From Leptura quadrifasciata (Eukaryota; Arthropoda; Insecta; Coleoptera; Cerambycidae), in NCBI GenBank assembly GCA_963675555.1, contig OY776675.1, positions 10,254,615-10,318,614 of the forward strand: a stretch of 64,000 nucleotides of DNA, written 5' to 3'. How positions within the stretch are numbered: the first letter of the stretch is position 1; each line of letters begins with the position of its first letter. The position numbers and the translations under genes were made by a program. The notes under the pieces are model-generated. The model saw nothing but the letters and a program-made list of their open reading frames with translations. It made no database searches and was not told the origin of the DNA. Shown here piece by piece: positions 20,967-32,698 of this stretch.

Positions 20967-22650
20967 TTATTGATTGTTTTTGCATGTATTGTCTTTTTTG
21001 CATGTGCAAAACATGCAGCAGGATAAATTAGCTTTTTTACAGCGACACCATTTAGTTGTGCACATCTTACATGTACAATTTGGTACAAGTTCACTCATCG
21101 GGGGCAACAAATCATGCATTTTTTGGGGCAAAAGTAAATCTTGTTCCTTGGTCCATCCAAATTTTTCTGGATTTACAAGGCTAATTTTAACCGATAAAAT
21201 GTTAGTCTGTACAAAAGTTATATATAAACATCTTAAAATATGTAATTTAATGGTAGCAGATGTGGGTGGTAACTGCTCGATGAAGTGTTTACTGGAATGG
21301 GAATATATTTTAAACCTTAATTCATCAAATGTTTTACAGCCTGCATTTTTTTTTTCATAACTTCCACTAAATATTCCTCTCCTCTTCTCAATGTGAATTG
21401 TTTCATCTGAAAGAACTAAATAGTGAAGAGTAATTATTATCTAAAAAATGTTTTGATGTATTCAAAAATGCTGAAAATTGATAGGGCGATATTGAAAAAT
21501 TCACGCAATCTTTACTAGCAAGTATTGATGCAAGTGATGTATTATATTTCAAAAATTAATAATAATAATAAACAATTACCTCGCCCGAAATTAATTAAAT
21601 ATTTTGTAGGATCTGCTTGTAAAGCTGCTGGTTTTGTACCCACTTTACTAGAATAATCTGCTCCCGTCAAATGGAGCAAAGCTGGTAGGATGGAGCAAAA
21701 TTTTTCACCATAATAGTTATGAATAGTGTGCATAGGAATATCTCGTTTTGAATTTTTTACTTCTGTTTGAATCCAAAGCGTCTGAAAAAGTCATAAAAAT
21801 ATATTGTTAAAAATCTTTGCAGAATAATACTTCTTGAAAAAAGCACTTATTTTCCTACCTGTAATCCACTGTTGTCAAATTGCTTGAAAAAGTATAACGA
21901 CAATACAAATACATCAGTGTCCTATGAGATGAGATACACATTTTTATATCTGTTCTTTACAGCGTGCATTATGTGGATCATTAATTTGAGATCTGCTTCC
22001 TCAACATCTGGTCGTTGTAAATATTCCAAGTCAGTATCTTTGTTGCTAATGCAAGGTAATTCTTTGATAGTACTGCACACCAATTGAATGTTATTGAAAA
22101 TATCAGATTTATCGAAGGCAAAATTACGTAAAAATTCTTGTGGCAAAATTTTATTCCTATCAGAATTCCAAAATTTATCAGTTTGCTTTGGAACTGGACT
22201 TTCTCCATTTATAATTTTGTACATTGACAGACTTTCCGTTTTTTTTCTTCTTAAATGTTCAGACGATTTTATAGAAGAACTAGATAGAGTATGAATCAAA
22301 AACGAGATCAATTCTCGTAGTATTTTGCAGTGAAACTTTGTGTTTCACATAATTGAAAAAAATTTTAGCCAAATCATTGAAATTTTTAGATGATCCCAGC
22401 TCAAATTTACGTACAATAAGCATTACATCGACCAACAACACAGTAGGAACTTCGGTTTTAGAAAATTTACCATAAGAGCTTTTCAATTCACTACTTTCCA
22501 TTTCTCGTACGAGCGAGCTTTTATCTGCTTTATTGAAAAAACCATCATTATCAAATAAAATATTTTGTTCAGTCAGCTCAAATTTAAGAAGAGAAAAAAT
22601 CGGATAATTTCGTTCTCGTGCAAGGTCAATTATCCGTTGAGTTTCACTTG
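20967..22650 (-). pseudogene. Intron-containing PIN/XPG-like nuclease with Cys-rich C-terminus, decayed
   Basis: Minus-strand exons can be followed by translation. 22650-22280 encodes TVLLVDVMLIVR and IDLVFDSY. A frameshift near 22285 leads into IKSSEHLRRKK, EEADLKLMIHIMHAV and VYLIS. A stop stands where the family has Asn before DTDVFVLS. A donor GTAGG follows near 21859. The next exon (about 21780-21585) has LTGADYSSKVGTKPAAL. The last exon (from about 21408) has QLPPTSATIKLHILRCLYIT and a terminal cluster CTCKMCTTKWCRCKK followed by more CxC pairs, with stop at 20967. The conserved acidic residues and GADY motif suggest a PIN/FEN-like metal nuclease. Function in the element is unknown. Confidence 0.75.
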
Positions 22651-22713
22651 CTGTAATTTTTTACATTAATGAAGTTTGCTTTATATAGAAAAGAAAGTGT
22701 CTAGAAAGTCATA

Positions 22714-23534
22714 GTATGAGAGAATGAATTAACTTTTTTTTCATTATTACACTTTAGAAAAAATTATGTATTTGTTTATTATTATTTACAAATTATTTAT
22801 TAATGCAAATATTTCAAAAATTATTTATTAAGTAAAGCCAGGAATAAAACGGTAGTCGCTACATGTAACGCGTACCCAGTGTGCGCATTGCGCGCGAAAG
22901 CGCTTCAACTACAAATTAATATTACTCGGCGAAAAATCAATCAAAATACATTCAGCAAGTCAAAAAATGTTCGTTTTGAGATGTACAATAATAATGTATA
23001 ACTCAATTGCTGATATTTATAGATTAACTTTCCTCAAAATGCGTATAAACAAATTACTTATCTTTTTTCCGCAAAAATTTCAGGCTTTCATCACTTGGAA
23101 AGTTTTTCAAGAGCATGGTGGGATATTTCACTATAAAGCTTGAAGCTTTATCTTTAAAATGAGATCTAGCAGAACTTTCTACGTTGAATAGGAGCCGAGT
23201 TATGAGTGAAATAGTGCGGAAAAATCGTAATTATGCAATTTGTTAATAATAAATGTGCAATATCTCCGGTTCTAATCAGCCGATTTTAATTGTTCAAAAA
23301 GAGTTTTCTTTGTTTTTGTATCAGAAATCATAAAAAAATTTGAAAACTCGCCCTTCCATTGTTAACTTTGAAGTTATAGCCTTATAAACAATTAAAATGT
23401 TAATAACAATTTTTCTTGCATAATTCCGTAAAATTGAGTTACATATTTGGATTCAGCATGAAAAAATACGTCGAAAACACCTATTTACTCCTCGCGACCT
23501 CAAAGGGCCACGGGAAGGTTCATGGCCCCCGTAC
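22714..23534 (-). repeat. Right terminal inverted repeat
   Basis: Inverted copy of 20126-20955. A handful of mismatches show that the arms have diverged since insertion. Confidence 0.85.
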
Positions 23535-23539
23535 TAAAA

Positions 23540-24290
23540 TTCGAAAATTGAAACTGAAATGATAGAACTAACCTAAAAACTAAATATATGTAAGGAGTAT
23601 GGCCTTAATAACATTTCTGAGCTTACTGGATTTGGAACTATCTTGAACTCTAAATTGCACAATCATGTCTCTAATTTAGGAAATACCAATACAATCTCGT
23701 TTAAGGAATAGACTTCATATGTAAACATTTTACTTATGATATTACCATATCATATCGCTAATTATGATGAAGCTGCGCGGAAGGCGACTTATAGAGTACC
23801 TCTCCTAAACATATGGTATAACAAGTTGCAGCATGTGAGGACGGTAATACCTAGACGTCTACACCAATCATGTATGAGTAATATACGGCTTCCTACGTCA
23901 GGCGGCTTCTTCATAATTGGCGGTTATTATACAAGAAAACCAAAAGTTAATTCATCAAACACTTTTTGATTTATTGTGGAAAAAATGAAACAGTTTTGTT
24001 TTATCATATTGTCACTGATGTATATGACATTATGATTTTGCTGAACAGTATATTTAAATATATATTTTGATAAGGAAAGTTGGCAAGGGAATTTGAATAA
24101 CTTTCCTTCTCTGGCTGCTCTATTAACTACTTCAATTTTAAAAAAGAAAATTAGCAATATATATTTTTGAAGACTACACAGCCTATAAAAAATGGAGTAG
24201 ACCAATAAAATTAACGTATAAAATCTATAAAACGATATAGATAACAATCAACTTTTATTTAAAATTTTAAACTTGAATCTAAAATAACAA
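23540..24290. other. Non-genic stretch
   Basis: Short open frames only. None has a recognisable motif. Confidence 0.45.
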
Positions 24291-24296
24291 GATTGA

Positions 24297-24407
24297 GATT
24301 TGTCACAAAAAAGTAGCAAATAATAATAACCTGAAGTCTCTCCCTCCAATTAATGGAGAGAGAAACTTGAGGCTTTTATATTAGTCTGATATTTTTTGTC
24401 ACAAATC
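24297..24407. repeat. Nested palindrome, MITE-sized
   Basis: Outer arms GATTTGTCACAAAAAA (from 24297) and its near inverse (24392-24407) enclose an inner hairpin at 24330-24372 whose arms read CCTGAAG and CTTGAGG plus a GGAGAG/CTCTCC core. It could be a tiny foldback MITE or a hairpin RNA source. No TA duplication is clear. Confidence 0.5.
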
Positions 24408-24409
24408 GC

Positions 24410-25415
24410 CATTAATTGGAAGTATTTCCCATTAGAGCACATTTACTCAATGCATTCTGTAAAGTCCTAAGCTATGATTAATATTGTATTATCACAGAAA
24501 TACATACAAATATAACTGCGACTCAGAAAGCCATATTAATAGTTTATGTGATAAATCTAAAAGTGCACATGGTAAATAAAAAATACCCTACTTTTACGCA
24601 AAGAACATGAAGGCAGCTTTGTAATCATTAAAACCTTTATCAGCGAGTGACTGATTGGAAGTTTGGGTTAAAGCCAGCGGCACAATGTTAAATTACTTTG
24701 CCACGGATTTCTTCCAACTTCAGACGGAAAACTTTTGATAATCGAAAACTAGCTAAAGTTCATTATTTATACCGAGCACGTAACTCGTTTTCCAAGAACT
24801 ATTATAAATCGATCCTATTTAATAATTTTATTAGCTCTTGTTTAATGATTGGATAATCATATATTCGATTTGTTTAGTGGCGGTGGCTAAATTAAAATAG
24901 TTTTGAAGAAATATTATTCATTTGAAGAAGGTCCAGTACATCAGAATTTTATTTCTAGTGGAAATTACCTTTCACTTTCCTATATACATAATATAAGGGG
25001 ACATTATGGTGACCGCGCGATAATTTCTACTCAATTTTCTGGTAAATTTATACTTTTTCTTATCCCTTGAATCCAAAATTGTTTTTAAAGAGCATCTGTC
25101 TGTTGTCTGTACTCGGTAATCTTTCGTCTGTTATGTACCGTCGCACCTGTCACACCAATGAATTGATTTTAAGCAGGTGTCAGAACGGCTGCACTTCAAG
25201 GCGAAAATTTGTCATAGCTCAAACGTACATAGGTAAAAACCGGTAAAAAGTATGAAATAATGTTCTAAAGATTTTGATTAAACTTAATACATAGGCACTC
25301 TCCCAATACCAGCATGAGGTAGTATGATCGGTTGCTCCTAAAGGAATCGGCAGCTACTGGAACCTCCCCACCCGGTGGATCTTTGAAGCCGAAAAGAGCA
25401 TTAAATTGTATGTCA
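24410..25415. other. Non-genic stretch
   Basis: Nothing recognised. Confidence 0.4.
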
Positions 25416-25419
25416 AAAT

Positions 25420-25482
25420 GGCACTAAACGTAATCCGATCTCAACCAAAACCTTTTCAGATCTTCTGGGGTACTAAAGAAAT
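25420..25482 (+). repeat. Direct repeat copy 1
   Basis: About 60 bp shared in direct orientation with 26039-26100 (core AATCCGATCTCAACCAAAAC). The two copies are about 620 bp apart. They belong to some dispersed element of unknown type. Confidence 0.7.
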
Positions 25483-26038
25483 CCTCAACTTGATGAATTT
25501 ACAACACTCGCCTGCGGCTCGTGCTGCAAATTTCATATGCTCGAGTTATTACCTACGTTACCGCTCGTTAAATAACTAATAATAATACTATTATCATATT
25601 AACATATTAACAAGTTTAACATCACTTGAACAACTAAGAAAGTCTAGTTACCCTAAACAGTCGTAAAATGACAAATTGAAAATTGGTAAAGTGATAATCT
25701 ATAATAAATTCACCAACGTAGGTATAGAAAGCATATGATATTGCTACTGTTACACCTACATTTAAAGTTTGTTACAACCCGCTGGTGCACAGTCACTAAA
25801 AGTTACAAATATGCCGAAATCTTATTAACATGACATGACACCAACGTTATCGGATGACAAACTATTATAAAACATGGCGCGGGAGACAAACGAGAATCAT
25901 CAAGATTTGCTTATTGCAAACCAATCGCTTATGGTTGTTTTTGTTAAATGAAACATTAGTTAGCATTTCATTAGATTAACTAGATTTTGGAGGAATATTT
26001 GTAATGTAATTCTTCGATTTGTCTATATATATAAAAAC

Positions 26039-26100
26039 GGCATTAAACGAAATCCGATCTCAACCAAAACCTTTTCAGATTTTCTAGAGCACTGACGAAA
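26039..26100 (+). repeat. Direct repeat copy 2
   Basis: Partner of 25420-25482. It directly follows TCTATATATATAAAA, a start reminiscent of Helitron 5' ends, but the required A before TC is absent. Confidence 0.7.
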
Positions 26101-26489
26101 CCTTCATGCAGACTTGTATCCAAATCCCCCAATTCGAAACATTTGAATCAAATGGGAGGTGGGTGTAAAATGCCTCGCACACAAAGAAATAGGTAGGTAC
26201 ACAAAAACAATTGGAACATTGTATTTACGTATTTAAATTATTATTTTGCTCTAAAATACTAAAATATATAGAATTTAGTCTTTCTATATCTGCGCGCTTA
26301 TTTACGCTGTTTTTGTTTTTTCTTTAATTTCAATAATTTCTAAAAGTAATCTTTTTTTAAGTTACTTTCTGCACCTAAAATTCTACAATTATCAAAATCT
26401 AAAATGTGATCAGGTTTCTGTAGACTAATGCTGTATGAGTAGTTTTATTAATATTGTGCGATGTTTTTATGTCATATTCATGTTCCTTA

Positions 26490-26854
26490 ATTCTATCCTT
26501 AAGATATCTCTTTATGTATCTTAATGTTATTATAACAGACTGGTATATAAAACCTATTCATTCAGAGAAATACTTAAATTTTTATTCAAACCACAGTTTT
26601 AAACCAAAAATTAATATAAAAAATTTAACATATAGGGCAATTAATCTACCTAATGTAATTTTCCATCAAAAGATATTGATCTAATCAAGAAATTCTTGAA
26701 AAATAACAACTATCCCGAAAAACTTCCAACACAAATTATAACTGAAGTAACACACAATACACGCGAATACAATAACAACGTAATAACAAAAGTTAAAAAA
26801 CATTTTAAAAGTCCATACATCAACTCACTTCCGGAGAAATTATCGCGTTACTAA
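26490..26854 (+). pseudogene. Penelope-like RT C-terminal fragment
   Basis: Frames encode WYIKPIHSEKYLNFYSNH, then YRAINLPNVIFHQK, and after a frameshift near 26672 DIDLIKKFLKNNNYPEKLP. This is the order seen at the end of Penelope-like RT domains. Upstream RT boxes are missing. An unrelated family from the 7.5-kb Penelope relic is likely, since the boxes differ. Confidence 0.6.
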
Positions 26855-26904
26855 TGATGACATTACTATAACTTATAAAAATGAAAATACAATTTCGCAA
26901 GAAT

Positions 26905-27632
26905 CATCTTCGACTGCACTATAAAGTGGGATATCCACATATATAAGCTTTGTGACAAACTTCAGATCTGTTGTTATATACTACGGTCACCGACCAACCA
27001 CTGCAGTCAGTACATTCTCATTAGTTTGTATTACGCAAATTTCCACTCTCATATGTGATATGGAATTACTAACTGGGGTACTAGTAGTCATTGTCAATGC
27101 GTTTTTATTCTACAAAAGTATGCTTTGAGAATTTTAGCTAAGCTGCCAAGAAGAGAAACTTGTAGACCAACGTTCAAAAAGTTAAAAATCTTAACATTAT
27201 CTGGCACTTACATTTATGAAATTAGTTGCTTTGTTTATAAGAACTTGGATATGTATAAAAAATATATAGTTGGTCACAGTTAGAAAACAAGATTTAAACA
27301 TAACTATATTCCATGGAGATATCAAAAAGGCCTTTATTTTAATGGTTGCAAAATATAGAATGCTCTTCCAACTGATATAAACGGATCCAAAAACATCCAC
27401 ATTTTTAAAAAAAGACTCAAAACTTTTCTTATCGATAAAATCTGTTATTCACTCGATGATTTCTTTTTATGACTAATTTTACTACAATATGTAAACACTT
27501 TTATACTTTTTATCTTTTATATATTTTTACTTATTTTTTATTGTTATTTTTTTTTAGTACCTTGACGCTCTCTATTATTACTTGTTTATACAACTAATTG
27601 AGAAATAAAGTATATTATATTATTATTATTAT
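26905..27632 (+). pseudogene. 5'-truncated copy of the CR1/L2-like LINE (same family as 51.1-53.6 kb)
   Basis: The sequence is nearly collinear with 52460-53590: AAAGTGGGATATCCACAT, then the frame for KYALRI and LPRRE, FKKRLKTFLIDK, and a 3' end GAAATAAAGTATATTAT plus (ATT)n. It lacks the SINE found in the other copy, so it serves as an empty-site reference. It also has a small deletion near 27315. No intact frame remains. Confidence 0.85.
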
Positions 27633-27769
27633 TGAAAGTCTAAATTCTATATATTTTAGTATTTTAGAGCACAATATTTTAAATACCTAAATATAATGTT
27701 CCAACTGTTTTTGTGTACATGTCTATTTCTTTGTGTGCGAGGCATTTTACACCCCACCACCAGCATCAT

Positions 27770-28810
27770 ATCGCAGATTGATTTCACCAAAGGAACTCAT
27801 TACTATAGCAACTATTTTAACGTGTAGTGTATTGCCCTGCTCTTATCAATAAGTTTAAACCTTTTGTTAAAAAAGAATTTTAATTATTTTAAATTTATTT
27901 GAAATAATTTTGAGATCGTGTTTCGTAACAAACTCCGGTAACTTTGTTTAATATACAAGAAAAAATTGTGTTTTATAAATTGCAGTGAGCCTTGAAGATG
28001 AAAAAATAAATTTTTCGAAAATTCAATGTGTTGTTGATTTTTCCACTTGACCTATAATTCCACTATTAATTCGAAAATCAGAATCCCTGTTATTATTTAC
28101 TCAGTTCTTCTAATTTTTTTAGTGCAAATTTAAACTGATTAGATCTGTTATGATATTAACATTGAAAATTAAATTTTACTAAAATACCCATTATGGATAT
28201 CCACATCTAGATTAAATACTAAAACTAAGAACTGGCACAGTTACAAAACAGAAACATAATTTAATTTCTTAGAATGATTAGGAATGTATGCTTTAAATCT
28301 ACCTTTTTTAGCAATACAACAATGTATTTCATTGTTGTTCAAAAATCGTACCCTAAAATAACTATAGGTGCTGCAAATTTAAACTGAATATGCCCATAAA
28401 AACAGGTATTGTTCTCCATCAGTCACTCGTTGCAATTGCATCATATTTTCGTTGAACCGAATGGAACGTGATGTTGACTATCCCCAAGCACTATTGATGT
28501 ATAAAGTCTATTATACATATTTTGGCAATTGATTTTATATTGTTTTATGTTTACACTATTCTGTAAAAGCAAAAGGACTTGTTTAAATGTCCATAAATAT
28601 TCATCCACCTAAGAAAGACAAAAAGAAATATTCATGCATATGTATTACTTATCTTCTGCTTCAAAATGATGAGAAAAGTCTTGTCTAATGTTTTTTTCAT
28701 ATTAAGACAGATTGGTTAACTGATAGAGCTACTACTTAAATCCTTTGAATGGTGTTTACACACATTTACGTGTTCTATTTTTCTGGGAACAATTTGGGCA
28801 TACTTTTTCC
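27770..28810. other. Mostly featureless stretch
   Basis: A weak hammerhead-like string (CTTGAAGATGA, A/T-rich stem, CGAAAA) lies near 27975-28015 on the plus strand. It is too A/T-rich to trust. Nothing else recognised. Confidence 0.35.
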
Positions 28811-28816
28811 ACTAGT

Positions 28817-30450
28817 GTGACGAATTTTCTCGCTCAGTGCGAGAAATAACGTTGTCACTTTGGCACTCGAGCTTTCTTATTTGGTTGCTCGAGCGCCAGT
28901 TCAAGTCTGCGGTGATTGAACAACACTACGCAAAAGTCGATAAGCGAGACTGAGCATCTCAGTGAAGAAAAGGTCGTTTCCAGTGGGTCAATAAGGGAAA
29001 TTAGACTCTCACAAACACAACAGTAAAACGCAGAAATTCGATAAAAGTTAAGTATATTACTGTAACACTATGGTTAACAATCCTAAATAAAACAGAAAAC
29101 AAAATTAGCATAAGTTTATATACATATCTATATAGGCAGTAGAGGGAGAGCAATATAGTAATATTAGCGGCAAAAGCATATTAGCGGTAAAATTAGCGAG
29201 TTTATAATAAAACGATTGTTAAGCAGAGAGTGTACGGATAACAGAAAATGCGAAGCAAGCAGAATTATTTACAGTGTCAAAAGCACGTTATGAAATAGAC
29301 CGGAAACTTGGTTAGTGTTTAATGACGTTAACAGTACGGAAAGTGAAGTATCGATGAGCAAATATTTTGTCATGAAGGTTCTAGTTCTGGACTCAAGAAA
29401 ATATGCAAAGACAGAATGTAATTAATTACTCAGTCCTAACGCGAAATGAAGGGCAACGTGACTAGAGGTAAATAAGGCTGGAAGAAAAAATGAACCTGTT
29501 GTCGCCATGAGGGCCAGGGTCAGGTTGAGAAAAGAAAGAACCTGTTGCCGCCACGAGGACCAGAGTCAGGTTGAGAAAAGAAAAAACCTGTTGTCACCAC
29601 GAGGACTAGAGTCAGATTAAAAAAAAGAACCTGTTGTCGCCACGAGGGCCAGAGTCAGGTTGAGAAAAGAAAGAAAAAGAAAATCACAGAAATAAGCAAT
29701 TTATCAGAAATATTCAAACAGTAAAATAAGTAAAATATCCGAAAAATATCAATCAGTAAAAAGAATGACAGAAACTATTAATCAGTATGATAAAATTCAT
29801 TAACAGTAAAACACGAAATAAAAATTCCACTAACAGTAAAATACAGTTGCACTAGCCAAGTATTTAAAAATGTCTTACTCTTTCCAACTTCGGTGGGCTC
29901 TGGTACACTGGTAGTCGACTTCTCGCTTCAAATTGTAGGTTAACTACTGAATAAAATACTTGGTGCGGTTTATTTTATAGCCGCGCTTCCCTACCATGAT
30001 ATCTCCAGGATCCCCACTGCTTTAGAAACGCGCATGTACCAATGTATTGACTCCAAAATAGCGAGGACGGCTGCTTTAAATTATTTAATGTACCGATGAA
30101 TTATTATTACATGCGTCGGTTAGCATAAGCAAAGTATTCTGAATTTTGTAATGCATATAATCGGTTTCAAATGATTATTCTAATCAACTGCGAAAAAGGA
30201 ACGGATTCAATCGGCTACAGATAACTAATTATTAAATTAATTACTTCAAAGTATCAACAATAATTCCTAGTTTACAAACATTCTGACTAAATAAATGTTC
30301 CGGTGCTCAAATAGAAAATATTGCCTGATAATATACTAGCATGCGCTTAAGGCGGTACAATAAAGATTTTAGCTTAACAGAAAATATTATATAGAGTACA
30401 ATTAAATATAAATCTTATGCAGATTTCCGTAACGAAAAATGCTTCGTTAC
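28817..30450. mobile_element. 1.63-kb non-coding element with hairpin termini
   Basis: ACTAGT occurs on both edges (28811-28816 and 30451-30456), consistent with a 4-6-bp target duplication. The ends are inverted: GTGACGAA at the left, and GTAACGAA on the other strand at the right. Each end folds: left TTTCTCGC with GCGAGAAA inside GTGAC/GTCAC (28817-28858); right GTAACGAA with TTCGTTAC (about 30429-30450). Inside is a 46-bp tandem array. There is no coding capacity. The 18.03-kb region is a relative. Class unknown: a non-autonomous DNA transposon is most likely. Confidence 0.65.
29493..29672 (+). repeat. Four-copy 46-bp tandem repeat
   Basis: Units start at 29493, 29539, 29585 and 29628. 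Each begins AACCTGTTG and most contain a closing CAGGTTGAGAAAAG, so a unit can fold through AACCTG/CAGGTT. It sits inside the 28.8-kb element. Confidence 0.85.
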
Positions 30451-30456
30451 ACTAGT

Positions 30457-32320
30457 TTATAGTGGACATAGCAACGGATTCATATCATAAATGTTTAATT
30501 ATTCTAACAATGATAAAGAATGAAGGAAAGAGATAATGCGAAGAAATTCTAAACTTCGATTTAATGGGTAAAAATTAAGAAATGGATGGTTAACTCGAGT
30601 TATTAAGATATCATCATAAATATTACTGCACCTAATAGAGGTTCAAACATATGATCCAAATGACAAATATAATAAGATTTACAAGCAAGTAACAGTTTCT
30701 GCTATTAAATTGCTGCTATTGTGAAAATGTAACAATGCATTAAAAATCTGTTACAACTACCTCTCTGTTATTGAATTTCTTCAAAGCAATTGTTACACAA
30801 AATATGAAGAGTTGTTGCCGATTTCGCTCATACAAACTGAACACTTTTATCTTCGATTCATTTCTCATTTGAACAATAAAAACAAGCATTTTATACAAAG
30901 TAAGCTCCATATCTATAATACTGTGCGAAAGCTCTTTGCACTGATTACTCTGTTGGTAGCTTGATTTTTTGTCTCATTTCTTTGTAACGTTCGCTTTAGA
31001 TATTTAAAATTGTGGTGGAGGAGCCGGTTAAATGCAGCAGCGCAATGTCTAGTATACCATGTACCTGAAGTTTTGCCAGCCACTCAGTCTGTCGCGGATT
31101 TCCTTCATCGTATGTGGGATGAGTTAGTTAAAAGATGGCATTAATATAAATAATTCCAATATCAATTTTTTATCATTACACAAACAAAGCACAAGCAGAA
31201 TTCGTCGTGGAACGTTCATGTCGAGCAACGTATGTTTGCTCTACATAAAAACTACATATAAATAACCATAACCATTATTGATTTCATCATCATTTACACA
31301 TTTGTAAAATAATTAAAAGTTGTCATTATCATCGTCTTCGTCGTCAATAGTTCTACAACAATTTGTGGGCCTCGACATCCTAAAGTATTTTTCACTATTC
31401 GGCTCTATTTAACGCCATTTGCTGTTAATTGATTGCTTCGACTTTCTAGTACCCTAATCCCACACATCCTTCATTTCAGCCTCGGCCGACTGTTGGATTT
31501 TTCATATTCGTTATGTCCTTAAAATATTTTTGATGGATATGTTCATTGGCTCATATTATGTGTCTATTTAAGTCATGCGGTTTTGTTAATCTGGTGCCCC
31601 TTCCTATTGGTGCATTATTTAGGCACTAAAATCATTTTTTTGAAGACTACCGAACTTGCTGAAAAGTGACAAACTCCCAAGAAAACACGTTATAAAATCG
31701 CCTTGTACTACGATTATTGTTGAATATCTCCGCGCGATCTATTCTCCTTATACCGTATTATCTAAAAAGTGTAAAAGGAAATAATGCCAGAATGACATCA
31801 AAGCACACTTTCTAACTACGTCTATGAATGAAAGCAACAAAATCGCGCGGATTTCATGCCACGTAAAACATTTTCCTTTGTGAGAATCGTAACTCTTCAA
31901 ACACTTAGCGGCTCGTTAGGGGATACTAGTTCTGTTCGTCCCAATGCCACTTATAATCCAGGATTTAAGGGATTCAGATGGCCGCAGCATTTAGGGAGAT
32001 AACGGGTTGACAGCCGCATGCCAATTACGTTTATATAATTGCAATTAGAGGTAAACGTATAAAAGACTGCACATGGATAACATTTTATATCACTGCAGCT
32101 TACTTGTTTGGTATACTTTAATCGGATATAATTTGAAATACCACACGTAAAATATCTGGAAAGCAAATTCTGTTCCTACCGCAGATACACAGATGAACAA
32201 AAATATAATAGAAATTAAGTTACAATTACAATTTTCACCTCTCACATCACTTACAACCCCTATTTTTTTAAATTGGAAGGAGGTGCTTGTGATACTTCAT
32301 TTGAAAGATATATATGAATG
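30457..32320. other. Non-genic stretch
   Basis: No recognisable coding motif, repeat or element end. Confidence 0.45.
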
Positions 32321-32698
32321 TATATGATAATATGATAATATGATAATATGATAATATGATAATATGATAATATGATAATATGATAATATGATAATATGAT
32401 AATATGATAATATGATAATATGATAATATGATAATATGATAATATGATAATATGATAATATGATAATATGATAATATGATAATATGATAATATGATAATA
32501 TGATAATATGATAATATGATAATATGATAATATGATAATATGATAATATGATAATATGATAATATGATAATATGATAATATGATAATATGATAATATGAT
32601 AATATGATAATATGATAATATGATAATATGATAATATGATAATGTGATAATATAATAATACGATAATACGATAATACGATAATACGATAATATGATAA
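32321..32698. repeat. (AATATGAT)n microsatellite, about 45 units
   Basis: An almost perfect 8-bp array of about 370 bp. The last units drift to an ATAATACG variant. It abuts the 5' end of the next LINE. The 159-codon open frame across it is an artefact of the period (24 nt giving an 8-residue repeat). Confidence 0.95.

Larger units (their letters stand above)
20126..23534 (-). mobile_element. DNA transposon with ~830-bp terminal inverted repeats
   Basis: Both ends start GTACGGGGGCCATGAACC in opposite orientation. The inverted similarity continues inward to about 20955 on the left and 22714 on the right, roughly 830 bp per arm, with scattered substitutions. GTAC at both edges may be a 4-bp target duplication; the alternative is a TA duplication with ends CGGGGGCC. 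The 1.7-kb centre holds a decayed minus-strand gene with introns. A PIN/XPG-like nuclease together with a Cys-rich finger recalls the Academ superfamily as I remember it, but no DDE transposase domain is visible, so the class is unproven. Confidence 0.85.
26157..27758. mobile_element. Composite flanked by ~125-bp inverted repeats
   Basis: 26157-26284 and 27634-27758 are inverted copies (shared GTAAAATGCCTCGCACAC and the inner ATTTTAGTATTTTAGAGC on opposite strands). Between them lie a Penelope-like RT tail and a 5'-truncated CR1/L2-like LINE. Either a foldback-like element captured both, or two copies of one repeat happen to flank them. Confidence 0.6.

Noticed and set aside
20974..21360. 128-codon plus-strand frame
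   Set aside because: The minus strand of the same bases encodes the conserved LPPTSAT region and Cys cluster of the nuclease-like relic.
26023..26040. Helitron 5' end (TCTATATATATAAAA)
   Set aside because: It is not preceded by A and no matching CTRR end with hairpin was found nearby.
27975..28015. Hammerhead ribozyme on the plus strand
   Set aside because: CTTGAAGATGA and CGAAAA are present, but the stem between is only A/T runs, which arise easily by chance here.
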